DNA of 64,000 bases from Ganoderma boninense (taxonomy: Eukaryota; Basidiomycota; Agaricomycetes; Polyporales; Polyporaceae). The position numbers were made by a program, and so were the translations under genes. The stretch spans positions 1,101,967 through 1,165,966 of the forward strand of contig CM035315.1 in assembly GCA_002900995.3 (NCBI GenBank), written 5' to 3'. A model generated the notes under the pieces. That model had not been told where the DNA came from and did no database searches. It worked only from the letters and a program-made list of their open reading frames with translations. Of this stretch, positions 46,120 through 57,507 are shown one piece after another (within the stretch, counting starts at the first letter, position 1; each line of letters starts with the position of its first letter).

Positions 46120-46388
46120 ATGACCCTTACTACCCCTTCATCAACTGAAGTCAACCCTCAACAGCTCCTTCCGAGCTTATTGTCTAAGATCCAAGGGGCA
46201 GCCCGTGCGCGTCAGTGTATGCCCATCAGGCCATCTTATGCGGTTTAACCACTCACTAAGAATTCGTTGTGGCATCCACCTCTATCGTACTCACCAGCAT
46301 CAGATGTCGCGATTGTGGTAGCCCATTGATTCGCACGGAGGTCTCCACTCTTACTGACTCGTCTTTAGGTCGCCTGCGTGCACCGTAA
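46120..46388 (+). CDS. Small two-exon ORF with a CxxC motif
   Basis: Unrecognised. ATG 46120 lies 50 bases after a TATA box. Exon 1 reads MTLTTPSSTEVNPQQLLPSL then LSKIQGAARAR and ends at a gtgtatg donor (near 46216); a spliceable acceptor (accag, near 46298) leads in frame to IRCRDCGSPLIRTE, VSTLTDSSLGRLRAP and a stop. The predicted product is about 60 residues with one Cys-x2-Cys pair. It could be a truncated start of a larger zinc-binding protein. The support is core promoter position and splice phase only. Confidence 0.3.
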
Positions 46389-46598
46389 AACGGGATGGGA
46401 GGGCAGAATGGCAGCATCGGGACGCATATATGTAGTCGCTTGATGAGGTTCTATTATACTCGGCGGGCACGTTGACAATCCCTATAAACTAATAACCATG
46501 ACCTACAGTACGAAGAAAGACCCTCAGAGCGTGTATCTAGGATTAGGGCCAGCTCAGCAGACAGCAGTTAAGCCACAACGGAATATACATGTGCTTAG

Positions 46599-47110
46599 TA
46601 CGCACCGATACGGAGGAGAGCCGTCGCCCAGCTCCGCGAACGCTGCCGAGAAATCGGCAATGATCCTATATACAGACGACGCCGCGGCGCTGGAGAAGAC
46701 ACCATCGCGGCTCCGTAAGCCACCCGCACTTGCTCTGCACATCGAAACTGCACCAGCTTGCAGGCTCTGAGACGCACCCGCCGAGGTTCCCGCAGCCGAC
46801 GACGAGCGCGACTGCCCGCTTCGTCTCCCCGCCGATGCTCCCTCCAATCCATGCGAGGTGGCACGCGATGCTGGGCAGGAGCCCCATCGCGACGACGACG
46901 GTCCCGGAATACTGCGCCCCCGGGGTCTTCGTCGCAAGCAGCATGACGTATTCCACGATCGCTAGAGGGTCCGCGCATGCGCACTCGGTATGAGAGGAAG
47001 CACAGGGCAACGGTAAAGACGCATCCGGCTGCGTTTAGCTGGGCTTTGGTGGAGGAGTACCTGAGGCCGTTGATGATCGTCGGGAGGAACACTGGGAAGG
47101 AGAGTTGAAC
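46599..47110 (-). pseudogene. MFS transporter remnant (paralogue of the gene at 54-56.4 kb)
   Basis: Minus-strand fragment matching the second half of the full MFS gene: FLPTIINGLRYSSTKAQLNA, GCVFTVALCFLSYRVRMRGP, then in another frame MLLATKTPGAQYSGTVVVAM, LLPSIACHLAWIGGSIGGET, KRAVALVVGCGNLGG, and finally FAELGDGSPPYR. Several pieces are deleted (the helix between RMRGP and YVMLL, and the exon after GNLGG). No start or N-terminal half exists, so this is a decayed copy. It keeps the correct gcggagctg where the full gene lacks one G. Confidence 0.8.
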
Positions 47111-48396
47111 GCGACAGTCGTACCGATGTTCACACGATCGCTGGTTTGAAAGGAGGTGAGTATTCACAATCGGCGGCGGGGTCCGCAGCATTTGACGACT
47201 CACAACGAACACAAAAAGTACCCGTTATCACACTACCAGAGCCGGTGATTCCTGCCTCGCACGTGGTTAGGGACAGCATGTCTGGGGCGTAGTGACGGAA
47301 TGGGAGCGACTCCTGAGGGTGTCGCGATGACTTGCACCTTTTATCTACATCTATGCGCGAACAAGGTTGGGTGGCGGCTTCACAGCAGGTTCTGAGCAAC
47401 GTACGGTTCAGCCTACCGGTGCATAGAATCTCACTGTGACATGGCTGAAACGCCACCGCACCTCGAATCTCCGGGCGAAAGGCGTCATGGATGCTTGTGT
47501 GGTATGTGCACTCCCAATATCGAGCCTGAGTTACGCACAGGCATGTCGAAGAGTGGATGCAGGGGGAGTTAATGCAACGCTTGCTGCTTCATGAACCACA
47601 TCATCCCTTTTGAGACACGCACTGCACTGGGCGCGGGCACCGAATGAGGGCATTAGCAGCGCACTCAATCTCCGGATACGTGCCACAGTGTGGACTGTTA
47701 TGGTCGAGCGTGGCGAATGTGGAACTTCGCTGACGGGACGCACCAGATGGAATGCAAATGGCTCGTTCAAAACCCTATGAACAACAACTCTAGAACCACC
47801 TGCGCATCCGCCTCCAGCAACTCCGAGTCCATAAGTGGTCCAAATCGCGTGTGGCCATTCTCGAGCGATGGAGACGCTCTATGTCTTCAAGCAAGTAAGG
47901 ACTGGCAGCGGGTCTCAGGAGTGCTTTTTTGCGGTCAAGCTTCCATAGAAGTAGATCCTAAGTACCAGCACCCAGAAGATGTATGCGAAAGGTAGTCGAG
48001 GAGCAGGACCAACATCTTGGGCGCTCGTACGCACCTCAAACAGCGCTAGTCTCCGCCTCGTTCGAATATCAAGTACATAGCAGTGATAGACATGTTCTGA
48101 AAGTCTCTCCGTCCTCCGCGACCTACCATCGGAAATAATCGTTGATCTAAGCATGCGGCATTAATCGCACAGTAACACATCCTTGGAAGCATCGCACCGC
48201 CAATGCCTAGGTGCCGCCGCTGTCATCTGGATTCTGAGTCTGGAATGCACATACAACGTCCATGCAGAGGGGGAAAGATGGTCCCATGGCCATTGACAAT
48301 AATTTATGCTACATGACAGAACACGGCATACGGGTAAAGTTGCTTTTGGGTAGCTTTGTGGACACTCATGGATGCTCGCCTCTCCGAGCCGGTCAT
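47111..48396. other. Intergenic, MFS remnant to GST-B
   Basis: 1.3 kb without a recognised gene. Confidence 0.4.
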
Positions 48397-49339
48397 TTAC
48401 TTGCCCTCTCCCTCTCCGTCATCCGAGTCCAGCTCCTCGTAGTGCCTGAAAATCCCCTCACTAAATTTCAGCCTCCGCCCGCTCGCCAGGTACTCCTTGA
48501 TCCCCTTCTCCCCCTGCACCCGCTCGTACAGGGCGAACACGTTCGCGTACTCGCCTCCCTCCTTCAACGGGCCCATCCGCCTCGGGAACATGAACAGCAC
48601 CCCAGCCACGACCTGGAACAGCACCAAGTCCGCCACCGTCGTCTGCTTCCCGACCAAGTAGGTCCGCTCCCCATCTGCGGTCGCGGGGTTCGTCTTGAGC
48701 ACGCTCTCGAAGTGCGCGAGCCAGCGCGGGATGCGGTCCTTGCGGAAGAGCGCGGCCGCGCGCGCCGCCTCGGGCTTCTGGTCCTCGTAGTAGAGCATGC
48801 TAGAAATCGGGTGGTGGATACCCTGCACCTCTGTCTGCCAGTCGAGCGCGCACAGCACGAGCTGGTTCACCGCCGCGCGCTCCGCCCCCCCCTTCTCCAG
48901 CTCGTCCTCGCTCAGCTCTTTGATGGCCGCGCGCCCCTCCGCCGTCAGCAGGTTGAGCTTGCTGCCGTGGATACCCGCGAGACCGCAGCGCGGGGCGATG
49001 AGGTGGAGGATCGCGGCGGTCTGTGAGACGACGCGGCCGGAGGGGAGCTGGAGCGCGGGCGGGGCGAAGTGCGTCGGGTGGCCGACTTGCGAGGGGTCGG
49101 CGAGCAGTGGGAGGAGGCACTCGGGGGAGTTGTGCTCGATGTACGGAATGCCGCCGTACTCGAGCGCGAGGCGGATGTACTCGCCACGCCCGGGGATGCC
49201 GGGCCACTGTGCATGCGTAGGGAGGGTGTGTCAGGTGCGTTGGGATGTGTGGAGTGAGCTGGCGGAGGAGGGAGGAACGTACGTAGTAGAGGACGTAGTC
49301 CTCGGTGCGCTGTTTCTTCTCGGGGCGGGTCGAGCTCAT
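48397..49339 (-). CDS. Glutathione S-transferase, copy B (intact)
   Basis: GST-fold protein of about 288 residues. Exon 1 49339-49283 (MSSTRPEKKQRTEDYVLYY), exon 2 49206-48397. The N-domain has LYYWPGIPGRGEYIRLALEY (Tyr-rich start typical of Tyr-type GSTs) and VVSQTAAILHLIAPR. The C-domain has DRIPRWLAHFESVLKTNPAT, YLVGKQTTVADLVLFQVVAG (helix with the N-capping-type Asp), FMFPRRMGPL and the tail FRHYEELDSDDGEGEGK. A run of eight C bases at 48885-48892 stays in frame. Close paralogue of copy A, which lies 4.2 kb away in the same orientation. The upstream leader of copy A is not open here: its ATG position is GTG and a TGA follows. Conjugation of glutathione to electrophiles is inferred from the family. 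Confidence 0.92.
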
Positions 49340-51338
49340 CGTGCGCGCGAGGACTTGAAGGAGAAGGCTGAGGCAGGCAGACGGTAACTCTGCAGAGAGC
49401 GCGATGGATTGAATCGAATCAGCAAGTCCTCAGGACACTGTTGAGTCCGGGGAGATGCACGGTGGCTTTATAGCCCGCGAGAGAGGCGTTATGACGTCTT
49501 TACCCTAGTCATATGAAGACCAAGTGATGTCAATATGCTCACCCCGGTTCCGGTGAGGGTTGAGATCATAGAGTCAGGTGCAGGTGGAAGAGTACCATTG
49601 CTCTTCTGGGTGGTCTGGACCTCGAAGATCGAGGTGGTGCATTATTGTGGCTCATGGCCCGTTCAGTCCACGTTGGTACTGTGAGCAGTTGGCGTTTCCG
49701 GTCATTCCGAGCCTGGCAATCGCCAATGTGCGCCGCTCGACCGTCACGAACGAATGCTCACCGAGAATGATTCGGATGTCGATCGACGCCCTCGTCATGC
49801 GTTTCGCTTTGCCCTCGCCTGTGCAGTCACGTCGAAACTTGACAGGACCCGATTGAAACTGACTCAGTCTTCCTATCCTTGCAACGAGGTCGCTATGCTA
49901 CGCTGTCACGCCAGAGCTCGCGTGAGGTGTGTACTAGTACCATGCCCCCGCCATCAATAAATCGTCCGAGCCTCTTGACAGGTTGACAGTGATCACTTGG
50001 CAAGTGTTTCTTATCCCGGTGATTCAAGTTGCGTCAAGACTCTCAGATAGCTCACTAATGGCTCTAGATCGAAAGCTTCACTTCTAGGCTAGAGCATTCG
50101 AAGTAAGTAAGTGTCTTACATTAATTCTGAATTCAGGCCATCCAAATGCGGAGCTGACGTACGAATTCGAATTTGATAGGGACACTTTCCGAACGTCCGC
50201 TGCATGGATACTTCTCCACGAAGCTATGCTCACACTTATGCGCGTACTCGACTTTGACTCTAGGATGACCCCGAGCATGGTGCGCCTGCAACTGCAGCCC
50301 CACCTCTATCGCCAGGGATCCGCTGCAAAAAGCGAAAACAACACAGTATCCTCGCGCGCTGTAATGTCCCCGCCATCACGCCCGCGACCTAGAATGCACG
50401 ACTTCAAGGAAGTGATGACTCACGTATTTCACGGGAACGACACCGAGGCGTGCTCCAAATGGACCAGCATGTTGTTCGACGGAACCACATGCCGCCCATT
50501 GACATGTTCGTGCGGGCCAGTGGAGCCAAGTAAGACGGAGGGTAGCATTCGAATCAATCGTTGCCGGTGACTCACAGAGAGTCCTGGCGGCAGCTGGGAA
50601 AACAAGGTGAAGACGAGGGCATTGTTGAAAGGTAAAATGATGAGATAAGAACAAACTTGCACGCTTCGCCCTCCCGAACCACAAGCTCTGCTCGCCACAT
50701 CCCTATCTGACTCGGTGTCGTCTCGTCCGCAGCTGATGGTCATGTTGGAAGCCAGATTGCAAATATTGGCTGTCAACCTGTACCAGAGTGGCGTTGAAGA
50801 AGGACGAAGACTGGGTGGACAGGGAGAGGTTGGAGGAAGGGAAGGCGGAGGATCGGATCAAGTAAGTACAATCTCAAAGTAGCAAACACGGTACACCGTG
50901 CATTAGCCGCCGACAGGATTTAGGGCAGGTCACACTCGACTCGGAGGTAAGCTTTGGACCCGACGCGCGTACGGACAGGGCAACTTAAATACTAAGATAG
51001 TGCTTGGTGGACTAGACGGTCTGGTCAGCGCTGATGAGAGCCAAGAGGAGCCCGGGTCGGTTCTAGAGAACAATAGAGGAGAAATCTGCCCCGTGCCAGT
51101 CAAAGAACACCTCCAGCGCTAGCTGGCACTGCAGCCAGGCGGCGAGAGAACACAAAACACAAGTAAACGTGATGGGTGCACTGGAGAGATGGCATGAGAT
51201 GTGATGAAAAATGATCTCACATGAATGATCTCACATGTACGATATTCCTAAGAATCGACTAAAACATTTTCTGTACGGTGTCTAGCAATTCCTCCATAAC
51301 CATGGATCGACGCATCTGCCAGATATGCAGGATTTCTA
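49340..51338. promoter_or_regulatory. GST-B promoter, then gene-free region
   Basis: Minus-strand TATAAAG (49472-49466), TGACGTCT (49492-49499) and tagtcatatga follow the GST-A promoter plan. Duplicated patches run to about 49830. The rest has no recognised gene; a 14-base tandem duplication lies at 51210-51237. Confidence 0.5.
51210..51237. repeat. 14-base tandem duplication
   Basis: AATGATCTCACATG occurs twice in direct succession (51210-51223 and 51224-51237). Confidence 0.9.
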
Positions 51339-53259
51339 TCAGTGTCGGCCGAAGTGGCACGCACGGCGAATGATCCTACTCACCGAGTACTCGTCGTGTT
51401 CGCCTCCATCCCCCGCATTTGCACACGAAACAGCAGAGTCTCTTCCTGTCAGAACCGCGCTCGAAGAGACTCCCCCGGTGTCCGAGTCTCCACCCGTCGC
51501 AGTGGCAAATTCTTCTCTCGCTGACAGCATTCGCGACTCGGAACCCTCGAACAGGTCCGAAAGCTCAACGTGGAAAGGGCGGGCGTCACCTTTGCATATC
51601 CTACACCTGAACTGGCCCCCGCACAGCGACGAGATGTCGCGGAGCATCCACCGGTGGGCGGCGAGCGGGGTCGAGCTCCGGATCTCGTGTTCCAAGCTGA
51701 GCGCCACCATGTCGGCGCGCGCGCAGCGCGTCCAGCACGAGCGTAAAGAGGTCGTACAGATTGACAGAGTTGAGGGCAAAGCAATCCCACGACTGGGTGT
51801 TGATGCTGAGGCGACGTAGGGCCGGCCACGACCCCTCCTCCGTCGACGACTCGGCAAAGGCGTTGAGGAAGGACGCGGTCACCACCTTGGAGCACTGCCC
51901 CACTCTGAGGGAGTCTAGCGCGGGGAACGTCCTGTCTAGGCGCTGCCACGTCTCTGGAGATGGCTCGTCCGAGTCAACTTGAAGCTCGAAGCCTGCGATG
52001 TCCAACCGGGCGAGCGGCGCGCCAGCGAGAACGGTACACGCAGTGTCCAGTGCTGCATCGAGGGCGTCGATGGTCGCTGTGTGGTCTTCCACGGCCACTT
52101 CCGCCCAGAAGCAGCTGCGATTGTGGCGGGAGCGGCGAGGGGCGGGGAAAGGCGTACCACGGATGTAAAAGCCGTACGACCCAGCGATGGGGACAATGCG
52201 AAGGGACGTGAGTCGGTGGACGAAGTGGCGGAGGGATGGAGGGAAGATGCGGGAACCAATATCGCCCGCAACGACGGGTGTGTGCACGAAGACTTTGGCA
52301 CGGAACAGACAGAGGTCCGGCGCGTCGACTGCCTGCAAGATCTCAGTAGCAAAGTCGTACGGGCAGCTGATATCGATCTCCCGTAGGTAGGATAGGCGGC
52401 ACTGATGATGTTTGCCTGACTCTACATTTGCAGGAGCCTGTGAGGAGGACGAGTATTCCCACAAGTGCGAAGAGGCGATCTTGAACATTTCCAATTGTGG
52501 AGAGTGTGCGAGGATCTGGACCACATCCTGCGCGCCAAGAGGCGGATATTTGAGCTGCTCCATGTTAATGATGAGCTCCCGGAGTGCCGTGAAGGAGGCC
52601 GGAGGGGGTGGCATGACTATGCGACGAATCTCGAGTTTGCGCAGACGAGGAAGAAGGGCAGAACATAGACCCAAGTCAAACCACTCCTTCAACTCCTCGG
52701 AACTGTCGTCCACCTGCGGGAAACTACCAACGTCGTCTGGAAGCAGCACGACAGATTCGAGAGATGGGAGTGACAACTCAAAGAGCGCCCTGATAGAGGG
52801 AAGCGTTTTGAAGGCGAAAGAGTCGCAGGAGTGAATGGAGCGAATTTGGGGCGCAAGAGAAAGGAGGAGTGGCATGGCCGATTCGTTTGTGGCGGGACGA
52901 GGGGCAAGGAATACGTCGATAGTGCAGCCGAGAGCCCGTGCAAGACGGTATTGAAGTGACTGGAGGTTTTCAGTGACACTGATCCGGCGCCACAAGCAAG
53001 GTGAAGAGAGGCCCACATAGCGCCAGTGGCGGCAGACGAGCATGAGCCGGACCCACTTCATGAGTGTACTAGTGTCGCGGCGGAGGCCGTAATACATAGC
53101 GGTGTCGGTTGCGTGCTCTTCGAGGTTGGCGACGATCTCGAAGACAGGGCTGAGGATTTCGTTGGGTAAATGGAACAATGGGGGCTTCAAAAACGGCATG
53201 TCCGATGTGATCATGCGTAATGCGGGGTTTCGAATTCTGGAGATTAGTATGCGCTCCAT
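51339..53259 (-). CDS. F-box-like protein 3 (frame break near C-terminus)
   Basis: F-box at residues 25-100: PPLFHLPNEILSPVFEIVAN, LMLVCRHWRYVGLSSPCLWR; SCF adaptor by family. Leucine-rich segments follow (ALFELSLPSLESVVLLPDDV, LPRLRKLEIRRIVMPPPPAS, PALRRLSINTQSWDCFALNS). At 51715-51730, within a GC-dinucleotide run, two bases appear to be missing: the family-like continuation (DALRARADMVALSLEHEIRS, STPLAAHRWMLRDISSLCGG) is in another frame and ends at 51339. A gtgagt donor before that stop suggests a possible further small exon. The C-terminal part is shared with the remnant at 35.6 kb. The short-frame alternative stops near 51601. Confidence 0.8.
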
Positions 53260-54019
53260 AGAAGGGTGAAGGGTGTTATTGCATCAAGTCTCACCTTAGT
53301 TGCGCCCTTCGAGACTTGCATTCTTCCTCCGAGTGGCGAGTATGCCTCCTGCGCCATCCGTTCGCGATGATTATGCAAGGAGTGGAGAGAGGAAAGGTCT
53401 TCTGGACCGCGAAAACACAGTGTCAGCGGCAAACGTTGCTTGATGTCGCTGGTGATTAGGCTCACGGCACGCTCGCGAGAAACTCGCTGTGTGCCATCGG
53501 GATTATCAGCCAGGGTTCAAGAAATATCGTGAAGGCAACGGACCTGCGACCAATATTTGAATATTGAGATGGTGTATAGAAGGACAGTGGTGGCGGTGGT
53601 GGTAGCGGTGGTGGTAGCGGTGGTGGTGGTTTGAGGTTCGATGACGTTGCAGGCGCCGGCCCCGCCACTGGACCCACGAACAAAAGCAGACCAGCTTGCA
53701 TATGCTCGGCTGGAACTTAAGCTCAAATCCATGACAAATAACACAATACATGAAATACATACGTGCTAGTGCCGCCCATACATACGACCAGCGACAATTC
53801 CGTCGACAGGCTATGTAGTACGCACATTCACACAGACCGTTTCCCCGCGATGCTCGCCAAGTTGCCCTTCCAGCCGCCAGGATACCTCTGGCACTCGATA
53901 TCAAGGCCACGGCAGGCTATCAATGTAATTTCAGAGGTGCCCACAACTTCATCCAAGTGCAAACGACACTCCGGGCACATACTTGCGCACTTACATGAAA
54001 AGCGCGTCGCCATATCCAT
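53260..54019. other. Spacer, F-box gene 3 to MFS gene
   Basis: No gene. Contains a GGT-rich microsatellite at 53588-53630. Confidence 0.4.
53588..53630. repeat. (GGT)n/(GGTGGTAGC) microsatellite
   Basis: Imperfect GGT repeats with regular AGC interruptions. Confidence 0.85.
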
Positions 54020-56369
54020 TCAGAGTGTGTATCTGGGTGGATAGATGAGTCCAGTGGTCAGGAGGTCCTGAGGGACGTCAATGCGATGCGGCACGTACCG
54101 ATACAAGGGCGAGCCGTCGCCCAGCTCGCGAACGCTTCCGACTTCTCAGCCGTGATCCCTTCGCGCTCGCACTTCGCGATCTTGCTTCGGTTGAGCATGT
54201 GGAGCCTGATGATAGCGAGCGCGCACAATGTGATCCTGCATGGAGCGGCTTCAGTATCCAATCCCCGCAGAGCCCACCGAGAGACGTACTTACAAGATGC
54301 AAAGGCTCCCGATGCACACCGCGTGGCCGGGGAGGTACCGCGGACTGTCCTGCTGCCTATAGATGAATGACGCGACGATCCTTACGAAAGAGCCGCATCA
54401 TCTCCGTCAGCCGACCGCGACCCGCATCCAAAGTGTTTTCCTCCAGGCACTGGACTCGAAACGCACCCGCCGAGGTTCCCGCAGCCGACGATGAACGCGA
54501 TCGCGACCGCGCGCTTCACCTCCCCGCCGAACGTCCCTCCCATCCACGCGAGCTGGCACGCGACGCTCGGCAGGAGCCCCGCAGCGACGACGACCGTCCC
54601 GGCGTACTGCGCGGCCGGGGTTTTCGTCGCGAACACCATGGCGTACCCGACGACCGCCACTGTCGATCCTGCGAGGATGAAGGGCCCGCGCGCGCGGACC
54701 CGGTCCGAGAGGAAGCACATAGCGAGCGTGAAGACGCAGCCTGTGGCGTTCGGTGCGATGGAGAGGAGCTGGGCGTTGGTGGAGGAGTAGCCGAGGCCGT
54801 TGATGATCGTCGGGAGGAAGATGGGGAAGGAGAGCGCGGGGATCGCGGTGCTGAGATGAGGACAAGGAGACTACGTTAACGGGAGCATGTAAGGGCAGAG
54901 AAGATTCTCGACATCAAACTTACAAGAAGAAAATCGCGGAGTGAATGTACACCTGGGGGTCCCGCAGAGCTTGGAAGACGAATTGGCGCTTGAAGTGCTT
55001 GGAGAGCCCGACGCTGTCGGTTCCGATGACGTCGAGAAGCAAGTCCCTCTCCGCCTCAGTGAGGAATGCTGCGTTTTCGGGATACTGGAGCCAGACGGAC
55101 GTTAGGAAATTCCAGATAAACTTGCGCAAGCGCAGAGAGGCTCACGTCATGCATGCAGAAATAGAGGAGCGTGGCAATCGAGACAGTCACTGTGGAAAAG
55201 TCAGCTATATGCGAGCCATTTATATACATTGAAGCGCGTACGTAGTCCTTCAAGCAGGAATTGGGGTCGTGAAATCAATGGAGGGTCTCTATCAAGAAAC
55301 GCAGGACTTACAATCCACGACCAGCCATACAATCCACCTATCCTGGCGGAATCTCAGATATTGAGCCAATATGATACTGAGTAGAAAATATCTCACCCAT
55401 TCATCTTCTCGATGGCAAACGCTAGAAGCCCTCCGAAGGCATTCGCGAGGGTGGAGCCCGCGTACAGAATTCCAATCCTTCTGCCTAGGGCTGCTTTTGG
55501 ATACCACGCAGACAGATAGTACGTCAAACCCGGGAGTATACCAGCCTTCTCGTGAAGGCAATCAGTGCCACATGCATGCATCGCCATGCATCGAGCAGAA
55601 CGACGGTAACCCACCTCCGTGGCACCAAGTAATACGCGCGTACTGTCACTGTTGAGTGCGAAGGTGCACACTCAAAGATAAACAAACTTACGCCATCAGT
55701 CCTCCGAAGTTCTTCACAAAGGACATCGAGACCATGATGCATCCCCAGACGAACATGAGGAGAGGAACTATGGCAAGGATTAGCCCAGTACCAGTGCTTG
55801 AGTAGATAATACGCTCACGCCACCGTGAGGGGCCGATCTTCTTCAGAGCGATGTTCCTGGTCTTTCGACTGAGTAGACAAAACGCAAGAGAAAGGTTTAA
55901 GGCACTCACGAAGGCACATCAAAAAGGCTATAGGGTATCTATGCGGGGCGCATGTGAGAGAGGATCGGCGAGAGGAGATGAGCGTCGAGTTCATACCAGC
56001 AATATCGCAACACACAAATTGAACTGAACACCTGTGAGGTGTAGGTCAGCGACCAAACCAGCGATCTTTGCGTTGCCTGTGCAGATCATGGATTATCATC
56101 GTCAGCGGGAAATCGGAGGGGGTGGAATGGGAGGTCAGCACCGATGTTTGTGCGATCACTAGCGAAGAATGGGGTGAGAAACCTTGCTAATTACGGAGAC
56201 CGTAGCTTTCGGAAGCTTACAGCGAGCAGAGAAAGAATAAGGCACATGCCGCCGGAAGCAAGCGCAGATCAAGCTTTCGCAGCACACCCCTGGGATGGAT
56301 GGGCAGCGAGGAACAGTCTACTGTCACTGAACCAACTGCCAGTTTTTCGCCCATGGTTGATGAGGACAT
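54020..56369 (-). CDS. MFS transporter, allantoate permease/anion-cation symporter family (one frame break)
   Basis: Twelve-helix plasma-membrane carrier of the Dal5/Tna1-like (ACS) family, probably importing a small organic anion. Many short exons. Start MSSSTMGEKLAVGSVTVDCS, first helix LPAACALFFLCSL, then the family hallmark DRTNIGNAKIAGLVADLHLT, RNIALKKIGPSRW, LPLLMFVWGCIMVSMSFV, GLTYYLSAWYPKAALGRRIG, TLANAFGGLLAFAIEKMNG, PENAAFLTEAERDLLLDVIG (loop), FLPTIINGLGYSSTNAQLLS-type helix 7-8, LLPSVACQLAWMGGTFGGEV, and VGCGNLGGIVASFIYRQQDS after an intron (about 54472-54388). The tail is cytosolic. Near 54126-54130 one G is missing (gcgagctg against gcggagctg in the remnant), which shifts the last 25 residues. 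Substrate unknown. Confidence 0.85.
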
Positions 56370-57507
56370 AGCTGGGAAGGAGCAAACTGAGGGGAGCGAC
56401 ACGGCCAGAGATTCACAATCGTGTTGTTTATCATGTTATGGAATGTATGCGCGGTCCGGTAGGACGGCACATGGACTCCACAATGGCAGGCCGTGTGTGA
56501 GCGCAAGCGAGCTGTTCCCCCGGTGCTTGCCTTTACGTCGTAAGATATCCCAACGAACGTCAAATAGTAGTTCGGCCAGCGTCCTTGCGTGCCAAAAATC
56601 AGGCGCGTATGCAACGAGGCGCTGAAGAGACTCCGAAGCCAACGGGTAGAAGACGCTTCCATCGGAAAATATTCTCCGCCCGTTCTACAATTGAAGGTCC
56701 TGCTGACTTCCCTCAACAGTCCATGCAATCTCCGGATAGGATGCTAGCTACGCAGCGGACAGAACGCACCTGATTCATAGTGCGTCTTCCCATTCATATC
56801 GCTGATCGCCTGAGAAACAGTGCGCTCACCTAGTTGGTTACAACCCGAAGGGATCCAAGTCGACCTCGTCATGGTCGCCTTGCATCGCTTCCGAGCACAT
56901 GGAGGTCGCAGGCAGGATCCCTATCGCAGTGAGGTGAGTGGAGGACTCAACTTAAATTAATCAATCCCAGAGCCAGTCTATAGATATATCCAGGAGAGTG
57001 GGACTAGATAATGACGTTGAAGGACCATGCAGCTACAATAGGACGAGGGTGTAAGAAGTCGAGACAGAGCAAGCAAGCGCCCCCGCGTGCTCAATCCGGT
57101 TCCTAAGCGCCATGACCACAGCGTGTCTTCCGAATCTCTGTCGGAAACACCCCCAATTTTCACTGCCGTCGCATTTGACCCATCGGTCTGGAAGCGAACC
57201 AGGACCACTGGCAGAATCCGAACTTGTATCTGGTACTTATCTCCCCCAGAGTGCAATTCAATCTAGCTCCTTCGTTTGGAACCCACTCAGCATGTCTTTC
57301 AGAGCTGAGAGGACGCTGTTGACCAACTCAAGACCAAGCATTTGGGTATGGGCAACATAGGAAATTAAAACATGCTGAAGATCACTCTACAGTGGGCTAA
57401 GACCAGCGAAAGCGGCCAGAAACCAATGATACTAGTCATCTCCTGAGACCTGGGACCGTTGAATTCTAGCCTCAATGGTGCCATACTACGTGCAATGATG
57501 CGAAAGA
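56370..57507. other. Intergenic, MFS gene to conserved membrane protein
   Basis: MFS promoter and the 3' flank of the next gene. No gene recognised. Confidence 0.4.
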
